Source: Rhytidiadelphus loreus (lineage: Eukaryota > Streptophyta > Bryopsida > Hypnales > Hylocomiaceae). Taken from it: a DNA stretch of 64,000 nucleotides. The translations under genes were made by a program, and so were the position numbers. Below, piece by piece: positions 12,895 to 25,643 of this stretch; positions within the stretch are counted from its first letter, which is position 1, and each line of letters begins with the position of its first letter. Under the pieces are notes generated by a model, which searched no databases, was not told the origin of the DNA, and saw only the letters and a program-made list of their open reading frames with translations. The stretch lies in assembly GCA_947034895.1 (NCBI GenBank), contig OX344763.1, positions 4,714,501 to 4,778,500 on the forward strand. Reading direction: 5' to 3'.

Positions 12895-13409
12895 ATAGAT
12901 GAAAACTATTTAGTAGAAAATATGTCTTAATAACCAACTCTATTGCCACTACAATTTTGTGATTGATTCCATAGAAATATAAGAGAAGATCAATTTTTCT
13001 TTCAAACATGCATAATTAAGAATTAAGATAGTAGAAAGTGGTTTTAGATTTTTCCAAGTGAATGTATAATTTCTATGAATTTTGGAAATATGCACCCAAA
13101 AAATATTTGAAATGAACGCCACTAGGCTCTTCCAAATTGAAAAAACAATGAGTTGATAATAGTCATGCACTCATACTCCATAGTAAAAATGACAAATTCC
13201 AAAACAATGGTTGCCATACAAAGAGCCCATTATGGGCTCATGCTTTGGCAAGAAGTTGCTACTCAAATGCTATTGCTCCTAAAAGCAACTTTGTAGAGCC
13301 TAAAGTCACTATTTTTACCTTTGATTTTGCCACATTCACTTCCTATTGTGGTCACAAACAACCCAATATTTCATAAATTAAAATTGAAAAATTATTAGGC
13401 TATTTTGGT

Positions 13410-14133
13410 GGGTGGATGCAAGAAACACCGAACGATTTAGGGAGCGTTCTGCCAAAACTGTTTTTTTCCTGCCCAGTACTACTAGTACTGCTAGTACTGC
13501 AAAACGGAGCAATCTCAGCCGTTGATCCGAAAAATCAACGGCCAGTAGTACTTTTGATTACTTTATAATACTGAAATTGTACTACTTAAAAAAAATGACA
13601 ATTTGTCACAGAAAGTAGATAAAATTAAGTATAAATTAATAATAATTAGAAAATCATGAATAAAAAAAAACTAAAAATTGGCCATTTGTAAAGACTTGAT
13701 AGTGATTACATTTCACCAAAAACTAAAAATTGAAACCATCATAAATGTTAGGAGCGCTATGGGCAAGGGACCCCTATTTGCATGCATGTTGAAGACAAAG
13801 AATTGTGTTTTTTTTAATGCCCTTTGGTGGGCACATGCCCTTCTATTGTGGCAATAGCCCACAACAATCCTAGACGTACATCATCATTTTTGGATGCTCC
13901 ACAGTACTAAAAAACCCTAAAACGCAAAGTGTGACAAATTAGGTAAATTACAATTTAATTAAAGGATTTTTTTTCAAAATTTCTCAAAAGTAAGGAATCT
14001 AAGGACTTCCAAGTTAGCCATCTCCAATAAAAATTTCAAGTACGTGGACTTCATTTCCCAAAAGATATGACAAATTGCATCTCCGTCATTCCAATTGTGA
14101 CGCCAAATAGTACCGGTGTTTCTTGCATTCACC
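13410..14133. mobile_element. MITE family M1, copy 1, 724 bp
   Basis: Termini GGGTGGATGCAAGAAACACC and the inverse (ggtgtttcttgcattcacc), with TTGGT(G) repeated on both sides (13405-13410 and 14134-14139). A nearly identical copy lies at 34269-34990, with only a handful of differences. It holds an internal stem (ccgttgat / atcaacgg near 13518). No reading frame of note. The short TSD does not settle the superfamily. Confidence 0.85.
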
Positions 14134-15250
14134 TTGGTGATCAAAATAGGCTTCCTAAATGGTGGAAAAAATAATCACATGGTGAAAATGGGGTTGGTTC
14201 CCTTACTAGTATATATGTTCAATTCCATCAAGTGTTGGTAAACTCCAAGCACTAGTTATCATGTGTATCATATCTACAAGTGAACCTAAAGAGAAGATAG
14301 AAGAAATCCCAACCTTTTTTTGTTGGAAGTTGGCATCTATTTCCAAGTCAAGTCTTCATTGGAATTCCTCATGGTTGTTGAGTTCGTATGTTGCCAAGAT
14401 GAAAGGCATTTGCTACTTAAAAAAGTAGAAAATCACTACTTGAGTAATTAGTTAAGATTTGATCAAGATGTTAGCTAATTTGTTAACTTACAACCTTGCC
14501 TATAGATAGGCTTTGGGATGGAATCTTTATGTGTGTGCAAATCAAATGAAATAAATCCTACTCTTGTGGCAAACATTGTGTAAAGTAACTACACCTTATT
14601 TTAATCCCTTTTTAAAAATTGATCCCTACATATTCTTGCCTAACATGTATTCTCACTATTCATGAGAGTCTAGGGTTGATTTTAGAAATACCTATTTTTA
14701 GTGCTTTGAATATTCATAGTTTATTCATATAATATCCAAAAAATGAAACAATGTCCAATAGAATCTAAAACGCGGGTTTCAATACAATAATGCGAACCAT
14801 GTTGAATTGCTTTTTTGATCAATTTTAGGTGCACTAGTTATAAACCATATGAGTAGAATGCACACGTGTGAGTCTCTTTGCGTATTTTCTATGTACAGTC
14901 CCAAGGTCAAGGTCAAGTAACACGAGGGCTACATACCCCAACGAGGACAGAGACTTGGTGAGCCTACATTGGTTCCACTTCGAACTACTTTCGAAGAAGC
15001 CAGCATGGCTTCTCATGAACGCAAAATCATTGAACGGAAACTTACTGCGCATTTGGGTTGAAGAATCCCCGGAAGAATCACGTCTCCGAAGTTACGATGA
15101 GATCGGAAGCATGCGTTGCAAGCAGTGATCCTGTTTCGTGGTGAAGCCCTGACTCCGGGTTGACCAACAGATAACACCCGCAAAGCGCAAATATTGACTG
15201 CAAGTTTGAGAGTCTTCAGGCCCAAGCTCCTGATTTCACGAGCGAAGAAT

Positions 15251-16080
15251 CTATCACAGCTATCAGAGCTATAGAACTAATACAGTAGAGTACACGAAAA
15301 CAGTAAGCCTGACTTGACTAACTTCCATAACCACTCATCTAGGAAATGCTTAATCGGTCAATTTTACGTGCAATTTTACGTATGTGCAGAAATGTGTACA
15401 TGTGAATCTCTTTGCGTGTTTTCTACAGTCCCAAGATCAAGTACAAGCTAGCGACACGAGGGCTACATACCCCAACGAGGACTGAGGGAGACTTAATTGG
15501 TGAACCTATATACATTTCTGGACCACTTCCTTTCGAAGAGGAAGAAAACCAAATTAAAAATTGTCTCCTGCAATATGGTAGCCAGTCCATGGCTGTTCAA
15601 GAACGCAAAATAATTCAACGGAAACTGTGCATATGACGTCTCCGACGTTATGATGAGAGAGTATGGCTTTGCAAGCAGTATCCAGTTTGGTGTGAAGCCC
15701 TCCATGCATGTGTTGAGCAACAGATAACACCCGAAGCACAAATTTGACACAGCAAGTTTGAGACTTTCAGGCCGGAGCTCCTGCTTTCATGTGCCAAGAA
15801 TCTATCGATCACAGCTGTACAGTACAATCCAGTAGATTGAGTGGAGAACACTAAAATAGTAACTAAGGAACCTGATACCATCGATCTCGTTTTGATCGCC
15901 TTCAGCAAACTTCTCACCTCTTCCAATCAAATACGTAACTTCGTTGACCTTCGAGTACCGAATTGGTATGCAAAGCAAGCCACTTGGGTTGACTTCCTTT
16001 ACCACTCAGCCTTGAATAGAAAACGGGGTTGTCAACGTAATCTTCTTTTAATAGTGGCCTCCAACCTCCCACACTAATAA
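15251..16080. repeat. partial duplicate of the right part of repeat R, plus unassigned DNA
   Basis: 15390-15790 repeats the block at 14860-15200 (gcgtNttttctac, cccaaggtcaagtacaagc, gagggctacataccccaacg) and again resembles 37590-37930. 15800-16080 is less AT-rich, but I recognise no gene; reading frames there overlap on both strands without family resemblance. Confidence 0.55.
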
Positions 16081-17097
16081 GAGCACCTTTCCATTTCAGT
16101 CTTGGAGCTCCTGAATGACTGGAAGAAAATTAAACCATCTAGTGCTTCTACTTTCCATTGGGGTGGAGTTCCAACCAAGCCTCCAAGACCCCTTTCGAGC
16201 CTCTAGGTCTTGTTTTTCTCAAATGCAGACATGAAGGACGTAGATGCATGACTAGATTGGAGGAGGAGTTTAATGTTAGAAAAAAGACATGCATGGAATT
16301 GTAGTTCCCTCAAAATTTGCTTGCCGTGCTGGGGAATCCAGAATTTCCACTTTGCTAAAATGAAGGTTCCTTGACTTCTTTCCTCTGTTTTCATAATAAA
16401 AACAAAATAAAATAGTAAAAAGTAAATTACCCTCATAATAAGTAAAAGGTGTCTCCGACAACCCACAAGTATTGTAATGGAAACATGAAGGACCACCTAG
16501 AGCAATTCATTTGCTCTTTCTTGCATTATCTTATATGAATTTTAATGTGTGAGTCACAGATCACATTCAAGTGTATTTGACAACTTTTAGTTCCTTGGCT
16601 TTGAATTTTTAATTTCAACAATGAAAATGATTTATTCTAAATTTGACCCCAAATAATGAATTGTAAATATCAAAGTTTGAATTCTACTACAATTTGAAAT
16701 TTTTAAAGTTTCCTAAAATTGAATATTTTATTGCAATTTGAACTTGGGCCCTACTACCTTGGTATATTGAATTTATAATTTTAGAACAATATATGCAATC
16801 TTTGTTTATACTAGAATATTATTCAGTATGATAGAAATCTATGGTGAAATTATTAGATTTTTGGAGCCAATATTCTATTTGATATGAAGTAATTTCAATT
16901 TTTTGCTAAAATAAAAAATAGTTTCACAAAAAAATTCTGAAATTTTTATGACTAATAGAAGACATGTTCTTTCATCTCTAAAAAAATAATTTTTAAATTT
17001 TTATTCATGGGTCCGTTGGGAGACACTTACGCTCCCTTAACGTGGGAACTTTGAAACCAAGGAATGTTGACATCAGATAACAAACGCTACAATATTG
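16081..17097. other. AT-rich spacer
   Basis: No supported gene or element. Reading frames on the minus strand at 16203-16496 are short and unrecognised. Confidence 0.35.
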
Positions 17098-17447
17098 TAA
17101 GGGCCGATCTCCATTGTATTCCTAGATCTCCAGAAGCTAGAGCCCCCGGACCTCCAGGTTGGAGGCTAGGTAGCCTCCGGCCAGTCTCCATTGTACCTAG
17201 AAGCAGGGACTTGGAGGGGCCAAAAAAACTGCTTTTCAGCGGGACCCAGGGTTGAAGAAATGAATGGGTGCGAATAAAGCAAATCCGTTCTCAAAATAGG
17301 AGTTCAAGGAGGATCCGGCCCCTCCAACCCTACGCTCCCTATTTGTGCGGGTTGGAGCCTGGACCTCCAACCAGCCCCTTAGTGGCAATGGAGTCCCCTG
17401 GACCTCTCCAATCTAGGAAGTCTATGGGTTAATGGAGACCGCCCCTA
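17098..17447. mobile_element. probable GC-rich MITE
   Basis: Imperfect inverted ends (gggccgatctccatt / aatggagaccgcccc) with TA on both sides enclose a GC-rich island that contrasts with its AT-rich surroundings. The interior has repeated ctccaacc / ggttggag words able to pair. No protein-like frame. Confidence 0.45.
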
Positions 17448-17809
17448 ATTTAAATGTTGGTTGCTCAAACAAGAAGAGTTTGTCTCAAATGGTCGATGAA
17501 GATTGCTAATTTGTATGGGCTTTGTTTGAAACTTAGCTTTTAAGTTGATTGAGAGCTTACAAGATGCTCGTGAGCATCTTCAACCTTGGATTATTATTAA
17601 TTTAGGGATATTGATTGTGAGAAGGATTTATGTTTCCATATTTGTCCTGTGAAATTTTTAATTTAGGGTTCTGTGTATTGTTCTAAAGATCAGTGATTTG
17701 GTTCAATATTTGATTGTTAGTATTGAATTTTATATTCTTTCAATTTTTATATGTGCAGTATGTTCCGAGCATAAATGGAGCAATTCCACATGCCAAAGTT
17801 GTTAATATG

Positions 17810-18187
17810 GGCAATTTTATTTCGTTAAAATGGTGATATTCCATGTGCCATTTTCAAACCGCTTGGTCTGAACTGTGAAAGTGACATCTAGGACAAGTAT
17901 AGATTTGAGAAATCTAGGACTGATTGTATATATTTTAGACTGCACGATCTAAATTATAAAAGTGGCATCTAAGAATGGTGTAGATTTTAGAAATCTAGGC
18001 TAGATATATATTTTAGACTACACAATTTGAACTATAAAAGTGACATCTAAAAATGGTGTAGATTTAAGACATCTAGGAAAGATATAAATTTCAAACATCT
18101 AAGACAGTTGTACAATTTAGACTGCCCGGTTTGAACTGTAAAACTTGCCAAAGTAGCGGAATGGTGCCATTTTAATGAAATTGCCCA
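17810..18187. mobile_element. MITE with internal tandem repeats
   Basis: Inverted ends (gggcaattttatttcgttaa / ttaatgaaattgccc) are bracketed by a direct repeat TTAATATG (17802-17809 and 18188-18195), whose 8-bp length would fit a hAT-type duplication. Between them an approximately 82-bp unit (gacatctaRgRnnNNtgtaga) is repeated three to four times. Confidence 0.6.
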
Positions 18188-18403
18188 TTAATATGGAAAT
18201 TTTGTTAAAATGGCATATGAAATCCACCATTTCTTCATTTAATTCCTAATGTCAAAGACTAGTAAAGATTTCAGATTGCATGGTCTAAACTAAAAAGCAC
18301 CAATTTGTAAGCACCAGTTTGTGGAATACTGCTATTTTAAAGAAATATCTGTTTAATGAAGATCATCAATAGTTTTTGGACAGGAAAAAAATTGAAATTT
18401 TCA

Positions 18404-19311
18404 ACCGGGTTGCTTTTCTTTGAGTATGTGAACAAGTTTCATTCTCGAGGGTATGGAGCATATGTTTCTTGATCTCGGTACCAATCTGATATTCGAAGAG
18501 ATAAAGGAAAAGGCGATAGCCGTTGGACACATGTACGTCGACGATATGCAGTTTAGTTCTATCAAAGAAGGACGTGAAGCTAGCTGTGCGATTCCAATGG
18601 GTGGGAGTACATCGTAAGGCAATAAAAAAACGTTTTCTTTTAAACAACTTTAGTTACGAGAAGGGATGCCAGCTTTTTGTATCTGACCCTGCGTTACGAA
18701 TTCATCACCGTTCTTAGTGTACAGCTCGTATGGGAATAAACTCTTTAGCATGGGGTCAAGTGCAACGGCCATGACCAAAATTCTCTCCAACTTGACGTTC
18801 TATGATTGGCTTCGAACAAGGAAAATTATAAGTCATAGTTTTAGCCCGTCGTGACATTCTCCAACCCCGAATTATGTAATTAGGCTGCTCAGGAAGATTG
18901 GGCAAGGCGGCAAATAATTAGCATAATGTGATTATACCACTTCGCGGTTCTGGTTTAGTTGATTGCACCTCTGATGGACAGTAGCTGTAATTCTGGAAGT
19001 AATTTTGGTGCAGCAAGAAATCCTTGTGATGCCAAAATTTGAATGACAGCAGATGCAATTTTCGCTTGATCAGTGCCCAAATGATCGAGCAGGGCCAGGA
19101 AGTGGAGACAGTCGCGAAAGGAGAAGGAATCATTTGTTGATTCTCAACAATATTCTTTTCATGACCTCCAGGGTCGGGATTGCTTTCACTGCAGAATGCA
19201 CCATTTTCCGATCCAAACTAATTCGAGAACTTTGTGATCCAGCTCCTGTTGAATCTGTGCCATCGTAATATTCAGCGCCAATGACGTGTTTCTCAAGGTG
19301 AAGATTTTCAT
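18404..19311 (-). pseudogene. unidentified coding remnants, - strand
   Basis: Four short minus-strand frames have strongly protein-like, helix-rich content: 19311-19186 (contains LNITMAQIQQELDHKVLELV), 19143-18955 (contains DHLGTDQAKIASAVIQILAS and ends AAPKLLPELQLLSIRGAIN), 18772-18650 (MAVALDPMLKSLFPYELYTK) and about 18610-18404 (KLHIVDVHVSNGYR). They lie in descending order with stops and frame changes between them, as in a decayed or intron-rich gene. The last piece is weakly reminiscent of the VHIID motif of GRAS regulators, but the others do not confirm that. I leave the family open. Confidence 0.4.
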
Positions 19312-19807
19312 GTCGATTAGCAACAGCTAGCAATAGTGACTCGGTTGAGATGATCGATCGCTTCGATTGACTTGAACACATTCCGTCTCTCACGTTGATC
19401 GGTACTGCAATTCTCACGTCGATCAGTACTGCAATAATTCTCATGTCGATTGACAAAGTTCACACATCGATCAACAAGAGGCATCAGGAGAAACTTCATG
19501 ATAATGATGAAATTGATTTACTTCCTTCTTGTAAGAATCTATGTGATCATTCCCTAACTCACGTCCACCAGATCTTCCAAAAGTAGTACGTAGAATAAGA
19601 ACCTGCACTGACGACTTAATCGATTTACAGTAATAGCATTGAATTGTATTCGAGACTCCTCTCGCAAGAATTATCCGCAGAGGTGCGACAACCCGCACCA
19701 GAAACGTTTTGATATCCTGGGACTCATTATCTAAACTTGAAAACGCTCAAAACGTTCTTGAAACACAGATTTGCAAATACAGTCGTCCACAATTCTCGTC
19801 GTGGCCG

Positions 19808-19915
19808 TTACGAACGATGATGGCCATGGAGGGTGCCAAAAAGGCCTGTAGGATCTGCTCTCGTCGCGGATCAGGCCGTTTTGGCATCCTCCGTGGCCAT
19901 TATCTAATTCGTAAT
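19808..19915. repeat. strong inverted repeat (hairpin)
   Basis: Arms of about 40 nt (left 19808-19848, right 19872-19915; cores ggccatggagggtgccaaa and ttttggcatcctccgtggcc) pair with few mismatches around a loop of about 23 nt. It could be a fold-back element or an inverted-duplication small-RNA precursor. No target duplication is obvious. Confidence 0.6.
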
Positions 19916-20139
19916 TCAAGTGCAAAGGGGATTTGCTTAATATTTGAAAGTTTATTTTCATGACTTATGTAGGGATTGCATGTGTGATCGGTGTTACAGA
20001 TTCTGTATGGACTGACCAAGGGTAGAATCGCATGCAGGCGACGGGACTTGTCAGGTACGTCGATTCGTTTCTCTGCACATTTCACTCTCTTTTTACTTTT
20101 AGATTTTCCTTTGTATGTGTGTGGGGAATTCATCCAACG

Positions 20140-21060
20140 ATTGTCATTTTGGTGTGGCTTGAATGATGGACAGTTTCGAGATTCATCAGATCACACCAGC
20201 TCTCCCGATCACCAGAGCATCACAAGTTTGTGCGAGACAATATCGTTTCGCAAGTACGTAGGTTACATTTGACGTAATATAATTTCTCATTTGGCAAGAC
20301 CAGGAAATTGATCTACGTTGTCCAGACAGAATAGTTTTGTGCTTGGAATCCCTCTTTATAGATCAATGTGTTGCACTTACTGCATGTGTCAATAGGGAGC
20401 ATTGAGGGTGAACATTAGCTGTAAACTAAGTGAAATGAAATTTATCTATAACTCTAATTCACTTCCTTGTAAGGGTGGTCAGCGCAGCTTTCAAAATCAG
20501 TATGCTAATACTCTCGATATGTCCCAATGTCTTATGACGAGTTTCTGACTAAATATCCCTTCGTCATTTTTGTTGTTCTCCCTTAACAATTCGTGTTTCT
20601 TGGTTTGGTAATTTGTGTTTCTTAAGTTAAACACTAATAATGCGTTTGTTGCTAGCAGGGATGGTGAATGGGGTGATCACGTCACATTGCAAGCTGCTAC
20701 CGACTATGTAAAGCTACTCCTCTTTTCAATCAACTTTGTTTTTCTCTCAACCCTGAGTTATTTGGTAGCTAAAAGCATTGGATTCAGAATTCACACAAGA
20801 AAATCTTTTATCAAACTCAATGAGATGTTACGAGGATGCAGTTTTGTTCTTGGAGCACTAGTTGTGTCTTTCGATAAGGAAACATGAGAGTAGTAGCCTT
20901 TCTTCTCAAGAAGTCTAATTGCAAATTCTGGAGTAAGTGCAGTATGGAGTGAATACCTTCAAGAATACCTGCTTTGTGGAGATTATGCCCACTGCGAGGA
21001 AATCAGCTCGAGGATTTCACCCTCCGTTTTCTTGGTTGCGTGTTGTATTTCTGTGTGACA
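20140..21060 (+). pseudogene. OTU-domain deubiquitinase pseudogene
   Basis: Four exon-like pieces in order match the plant OTU cysteine-protease core. The first (about 20140-20253) reads DGQFR...SPDH, then after a frame change HHKFVRDNIVSQ, and ends at a donor GTACGT. The second (about 20509-20550) reads YVPMSYDEFLTK. The third (about 20645-20707) reads SRDGEWGDHVTLQAATDY and ends at GTAAAG. The fourth (20943 on) follows an acceptor gtgcag with YGVNTFKNTCFVEIMP. OTU enzymes cleave ubiquitin chains using the Cys of DGNCQF; here the Asn-Cys codons are missing, and frame changes occur in pieces 1, 2 and 4. It is therefore a non-functional relic. The reading around the third and fourth pieces is the clearest evidence. 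Confidence 0.72.
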
Positions 21061-21835
21061 AGGGGTGGGAGATGGAAACTTTGCTAAAATCGAAAATTAA
21101 TTCTCGAAACATAATGATGTTCTTGTGCTCAATTTTCTAGAGTAGTACCAACTCATTAATTCTTATAACATAGTATTTTCTAGAGAATTTTGGAGAAGGC
21201 TGGCTATATTTTACATGTTTGCAATCTGCTTAATCATGGGACACTTCGTTAGTGCCTTCAATCACGGTTTCAAATATGCAGTCAAAGGCTCATTATGGAT
21301 TTTACAATAAAAAAAAATGTTGTTGTTCAGTTGTTGGATGTCTAAAATGTATAATCATGACTTCAATGGTGTTTCCTCAGGTATAAATAGACAATGTATA
21401 TCATTCTAGTTGTGGGCACTTTTATAGTGTGGAAGACACATCTCATTGTTTTGTACGTTCTTGGAGAGTCATTCATGTATGGTAGCCGACCCATTCCTAA
21501 TCACCCCCATTTGCAATCTATAGACCACTCTATTTCTATAAAGTTGTCACATAGTTTGAGGAGCAGTTCTAGTTCATTATGATTGGCTGCAAGGCTATCA
21601 ATATTGCAACTAGACCTTGGCCAATTTTCCAATCAACTTATAGTATATTCAAAAATAGAAAGGTCTATATCACCATTGTAGGTTGAAGAAAATCTTCCAC
21701 TGAAAAACTCATAGTAATTATGTTTTGTGTAATATAATTTTGAAAAAATATGAAATCCTTCCAAATTCTATTCCTATATATGGGAAAAATTTGGCACTTA
21801 AAAAACTTGCAATCCAAATATGCGTAATTGCTTAA
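21061..21835. other. spacer, no gene seen
   Basis: AT-rich with short unrecognised frames only. Confidence 0.35.
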
Positions 21836-22400
21836 GTGGCAACCTCGAGTCTTAGGCGAGTATGAATTTGGAAAAATGGGAGCCTTCTTGCCAAGTGATT
21901 GCATTGGTGGAAGTTTTGGGCGACCTCAAGTCAAGGGTGACCACAAATCTAAAAAGAATGGGAGACCTTTGCGTTTGTCAAAGTTTATGGGTGTTCTTGG
22001 TGAATGCAGGTTAAAGGCAACCTCGGGTACATCTTGGGCAAGCGCGAGTCTAGGAATAGGAGAGCCCTCTTGTCAAGTGACTGTCTTGGTGGAAGTCAAG
22101 GATGACCACGGATTGGTTGGGAGAGATCTTGGGTTGGCTAGAAGAGAACTTGGGTCAATGGAAGAGAACTTGGATTTGGGTTAGTAAGGGTCGACTTTAG
22201 GTCCTAAGGTAAAGGTGACTTCGAGTTAGACTAGGCAACTGCAGGTCTAGTTGGGCGACCCAAAGTTCGTCTATCTGAAGTCGCCTACCTCCAAAGTCAC
22301 TCGAACCTAAAGTCACTCCAAAACCAAAGTCGCTTACAACCAAAGTTACCTTAGACCTGATGTCGCCTAGACCCAAAGTTGCCCTCTTCCGACTCGCATG
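21836..22400. repeat. degenerate tandem repeats
   Basis: A block of about 170-180 bp (ggcaacctcgRgt, gagccNtcttgYcaagtga, ttggtggaagt) is present twice at 21837-22110. From 22200 on, short words aaagtcgcc / aaagtcactc recur every 18-25 bp. The 118-codon frame across the first part is repeat-derived and not recognised. Confidence 0.6.
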
Positions 22401-23119
22401 CACCTCTCCTCTATACCACACAAATGCCACATAGCATCCACATGGACCTCGATAAATAGGAGGTAATTTTTTTTAAAGTTTAAAATAAAATTGACCTTAT
22501 TAGATGAAGAGGGGGGGGCTACTAGATGTCTTCAATGTCAAGTTTGTTGTGTTGTTGTGAGGTTCGGGAAGACAACCCTAGCTAGAATACTCAACTAAGT
22601 ACTTATTGTTCTCACAACTAGTGCCCATAGCGCAATCCCCACCTTCATCCAAGACAAACTTCATCAGTACCTTCAAATTTCAAAAGCAACCATTAATTAA
22701 ATAATAATTCTTATAAATAATGTTGCCATCAAATTCTCCACATACATATTGTGTTACAAATAGAAATTAGAAAATATTAATGCTCCAACCTAATACCAAA
22801 TTCTATCGTTCTTCTTTCATCACTACTACTTCCAATATCTTTCTTCCCTATCAATTCCACACCCTATTTCCCCTTCACAACACAAAGTCTTCCTTCTAAT
22901 CATCCAATAATTCATCTAAACTTTTAATATGTGGGACCTTCAATGAAGAGACTTTTCAACTACTTCAACCATAGAAATGGTTGGAGTTTCTTCTCTCAAT
23001 GACAACATGTCTATGAAAAGTTGCAAGTCAAGCTACCCCAAAACTCTTTATTCAAAATAATCTTTGGACTAGCGTTATTATGATGATGATACATCATACA
23101 TGATATAGAAGATGAGACG
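22401..23119. other. AT-rich spacer
   Basis: Nothing that I can support. Confidence 0.35.
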
Positions 23120-23673
23120 TACTCTCTTTGTTCCATAGTATTGATCTTTTTTGTAGTATTCAAAGAATTTAGGATTTGGCAACAAATTTTTAATGTATGT
23201 TACAATCAAATGATTTTGTAGTGAATGTACAATTTTTCCTCTCAAGTGCAAATTATTTTATATGGATATCAATTGCAATCAAAGAAAGATCAAAAGTAGG
23301 AGGTTGTAATAGATACAAAGTGCCACATATAAATTAGGATAGGCTTTATAGAAAAGGAAGACTTTGTATGCAACTCTTTGTGTATTTAGACTTGCACTAG
23401 AACCACTTGGAATTCAATAGGTTCGACGGAAAGTTCAATGTTTTTTGGTCTTTGACCTAGTCAACTTCAAATTTCTATAAATAGTTTAATTTTTATAATT
23501 CATTTAATCTATAAAGTGGTTAATAAACTAGACTTTTGGTGCTTCATTTCATTAATTAATGTCAAAAAAAAAAAAAAAATCTTCAAACCTAAAATCAAGT
23601 GTGTAGTAAAGGAGACACAAGTAATTCCAGACAAATGAAAAAAAAACGACTAATATTATGGGATATGGTTGTA
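23120..23673. mobile_element. Stowaway/mariner-like element
   Basis: Left end TACTCTCTTTGTTCCATAGT and right end ctaatattatgggatatggt resemble, in inverted orientation, the Stowaway-like ends at 10230 and 44730. TA is present at both borders. Long poly-A at 23563-23578. No coding capacity. The ends have diverged, hence the moderate confidence. Confidence 0.45.
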
Positions 23674-25140
23674 CTCAGACATATCTATCAATGGGTAGTA
23701 TCTAGTTGATTGGTTGAGCCTGTAATAAGGTATGTTGGAATTTGTTTATTGCTTTTTATTTGGTTGTCTTTTATTCTTAAAGCTCTGATGAAACTTATTT
23801 TTTAAATTCACTAAGGAATTTTAACTTCTACCACTATCACTCTAACACCCAAATACCTCAATACAATATCACTATAATTAGGTAGCAACATGCATAGCTT
23901 TGAGGTAGTCTACTCTAAAAGTGCCCATACTCTAAAAGCAATCATGATATAGAGGTACATATTTCTTTCTTCAATGTACCATCAATGTACATTTCAGGAG
24001 GTCGTTACTTTTAGTGACCATTATGTTTCAACTTCAAAAAAATTGTAATTAATTCCTCAAAGGTCCAACAAATTTGAAACCACTTGGATTAGATGCCAAA
24101 TCCATTTTTCTTCCTTCAAAAATTTACTAAATTTTTTTCAAGGAATTTAGCTTCCCCCAAATGAAAACAATTCCTAAAAGGTCATTTTAAGCAAGAAGCC
24201 CAAGTATTGATAAGTTTTATCAATTCCTTTAGAATTGTAACCCTATGAATTCAAACTAAATATGTTATGGATCATATAGGAAAAGAAAACATAACAATAT
24301 TACTTATTGATTGAAAGATTATAATGTTAAATCAAGAGGGTGGTAAAACTATGAAAGTGATTTGAGGTCTTTCAATCTTCTTTTTACATGTTAAATCTTA
24401 AAATGAGGTTAAAAGACATGCCATGCCCAACAATAATCAATTTATAGTTTTTCAAAATCTAGTTTACAATTTCCTTAAATGAGTTTCCAATGTAATATCT
24501 CCACTAAGATCCAATGTATATGAAGTTGATTTCCAAGAGCCTAACACTGTATATCAAGATTTGCAATGGGCACCCTTACACAAAATCTTCAATAGAAAAA
24601 AGATAAACACTTTATTTTAAAATTGGATTTTTGATATTTAAAATAGACTTTAATGGGTATTCGACTACAAACAAACAAAAATAGTAAAAATAATATTTTG
24701 GTATGATTTTATTGAACTTTCAAGTTTTGTCAACACCAAAATATGGTACCTTAATTGGGCATTCTAGGGTTAAGGATATTAACCAACTATAGAGAATTCC
24801 TTAATTTGTGATCCTTTTGTAAAAAAAATTGAATCTAATAAATAAATATGAATGGTCACAAGAGATGACAAACATTGATTTTGTATTTCATGACCTCCTT
24901 TAGCTAATTTGACCATTTTGGATTTGTAATTCCAAAACATATTCAAATTTTTAAAATTTATTATTTGCAGTAAATAACAAATTCTTGCATTTTTTAATTT
25001 TTTTTCTAAGGAAATTTTTGGGAACAAAGCTGCAAATTTTCCTCCAAGGAATGCTCAAAGAATGATTCTAAGCAGATCTAAATTTGACTTTATAATGAAA
25101 ATTGTAGATAAACTTTTTGGAATTTTGGAAAGCTTTTTAA
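23674..25140 (-). repeat. long repeat R, inverted distal fragment
   Basis: Reverse complement of the distal part of repeat R. 23674-23790 matches 10103-10229, and 25020-25090 matches 8490-8560 (gggaacaaagctgcaaattt on this strand). The middle also resembles 33440-34250 and 43060-43270 in inverse. A degenerate relative of MITE M2 lies near 23905-24130. No gene. Confidence 0.6.
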
Positions 25141-25228
25141 AGTGAAAGACAAATAGTGCAGGTTATGTTAATGTTAAGTAGAAGTTTAGTGTGAAACAAT
25201 TAAGTAGACATGTAGATATTGAAAAGAC

Positions 25229-25643
25229 TAAGTTAGTATGTTCTATAAGCCCTTCCCTTCTTCAAACCGCCCCTATTTGGAGGTGAAGAATGGAGACATG
25301 GTGATCCTTAAATGGACCACTGTAACAATTGAATGTATTGAGAAAAAAATATTTTTCTATTGCAAGAGCCAATTATTGCCTTTGATTTCTGCACATTTGT
25401 TTACAAATTGCAAGTGGACAGATTTTGGGAGACCTATGGTCACAAATAGGTGCCTATATCCTGAATCTTTGAAAATTTACAAGTAATTCAAAAATGCTTG
25501 GAAATATACAAAATCACTTGTGTTAGTTTCCACATCCATTTTTCTTTCTCTGAAAAATGATCTAAAAATAATTTTGTCCACGTAAGCCTATGAAAATGGT
25601 GGACCAGCTCTTAAATGGTAGCTTTTAGAGCATACTACCTTAG
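25229..25643. mobile_element. MITE family M2, copy 2
   Basis: Matches the element at 11442-11855 throughout. Borders read gacTAagttagtatgttct and agagcatactacctTAgtag, which suggests a TA target duplication. No coding capacity. Confidence 0.7.

Larger units (their letters stand above)
12340..15250 (+). repeat. long repeat R, copy 2
   Basis: Collinear with repeat copy 1 (1690-7980) but without the CACTA, TTAA and mariner insertions found there, so it serves as an empty-site reference for them. It carries its own insertions at 12543-12894 and 13410-14133. The part at 14860-15200 is repeated again at 15390-15790. No gene is visible. Confidence 0.75.

Noticed and set aside
18404..18610. GRAS transcription factor
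   Set aside because: KLHIVDVHVSNGYR recalls the VHIID motif, but no LHR, PFYRE or SAW motif accompanies it, so I did not name the relic.
20553..20640. U12-type (AT-AC) intron in the OTU relic
   Set aside because: aaATATCCCTT and cccttaac resemble U12 donor and branch signals, but no AC or AG acceptor lies 10-20 nt after the branch point, so the signature is incomplete.
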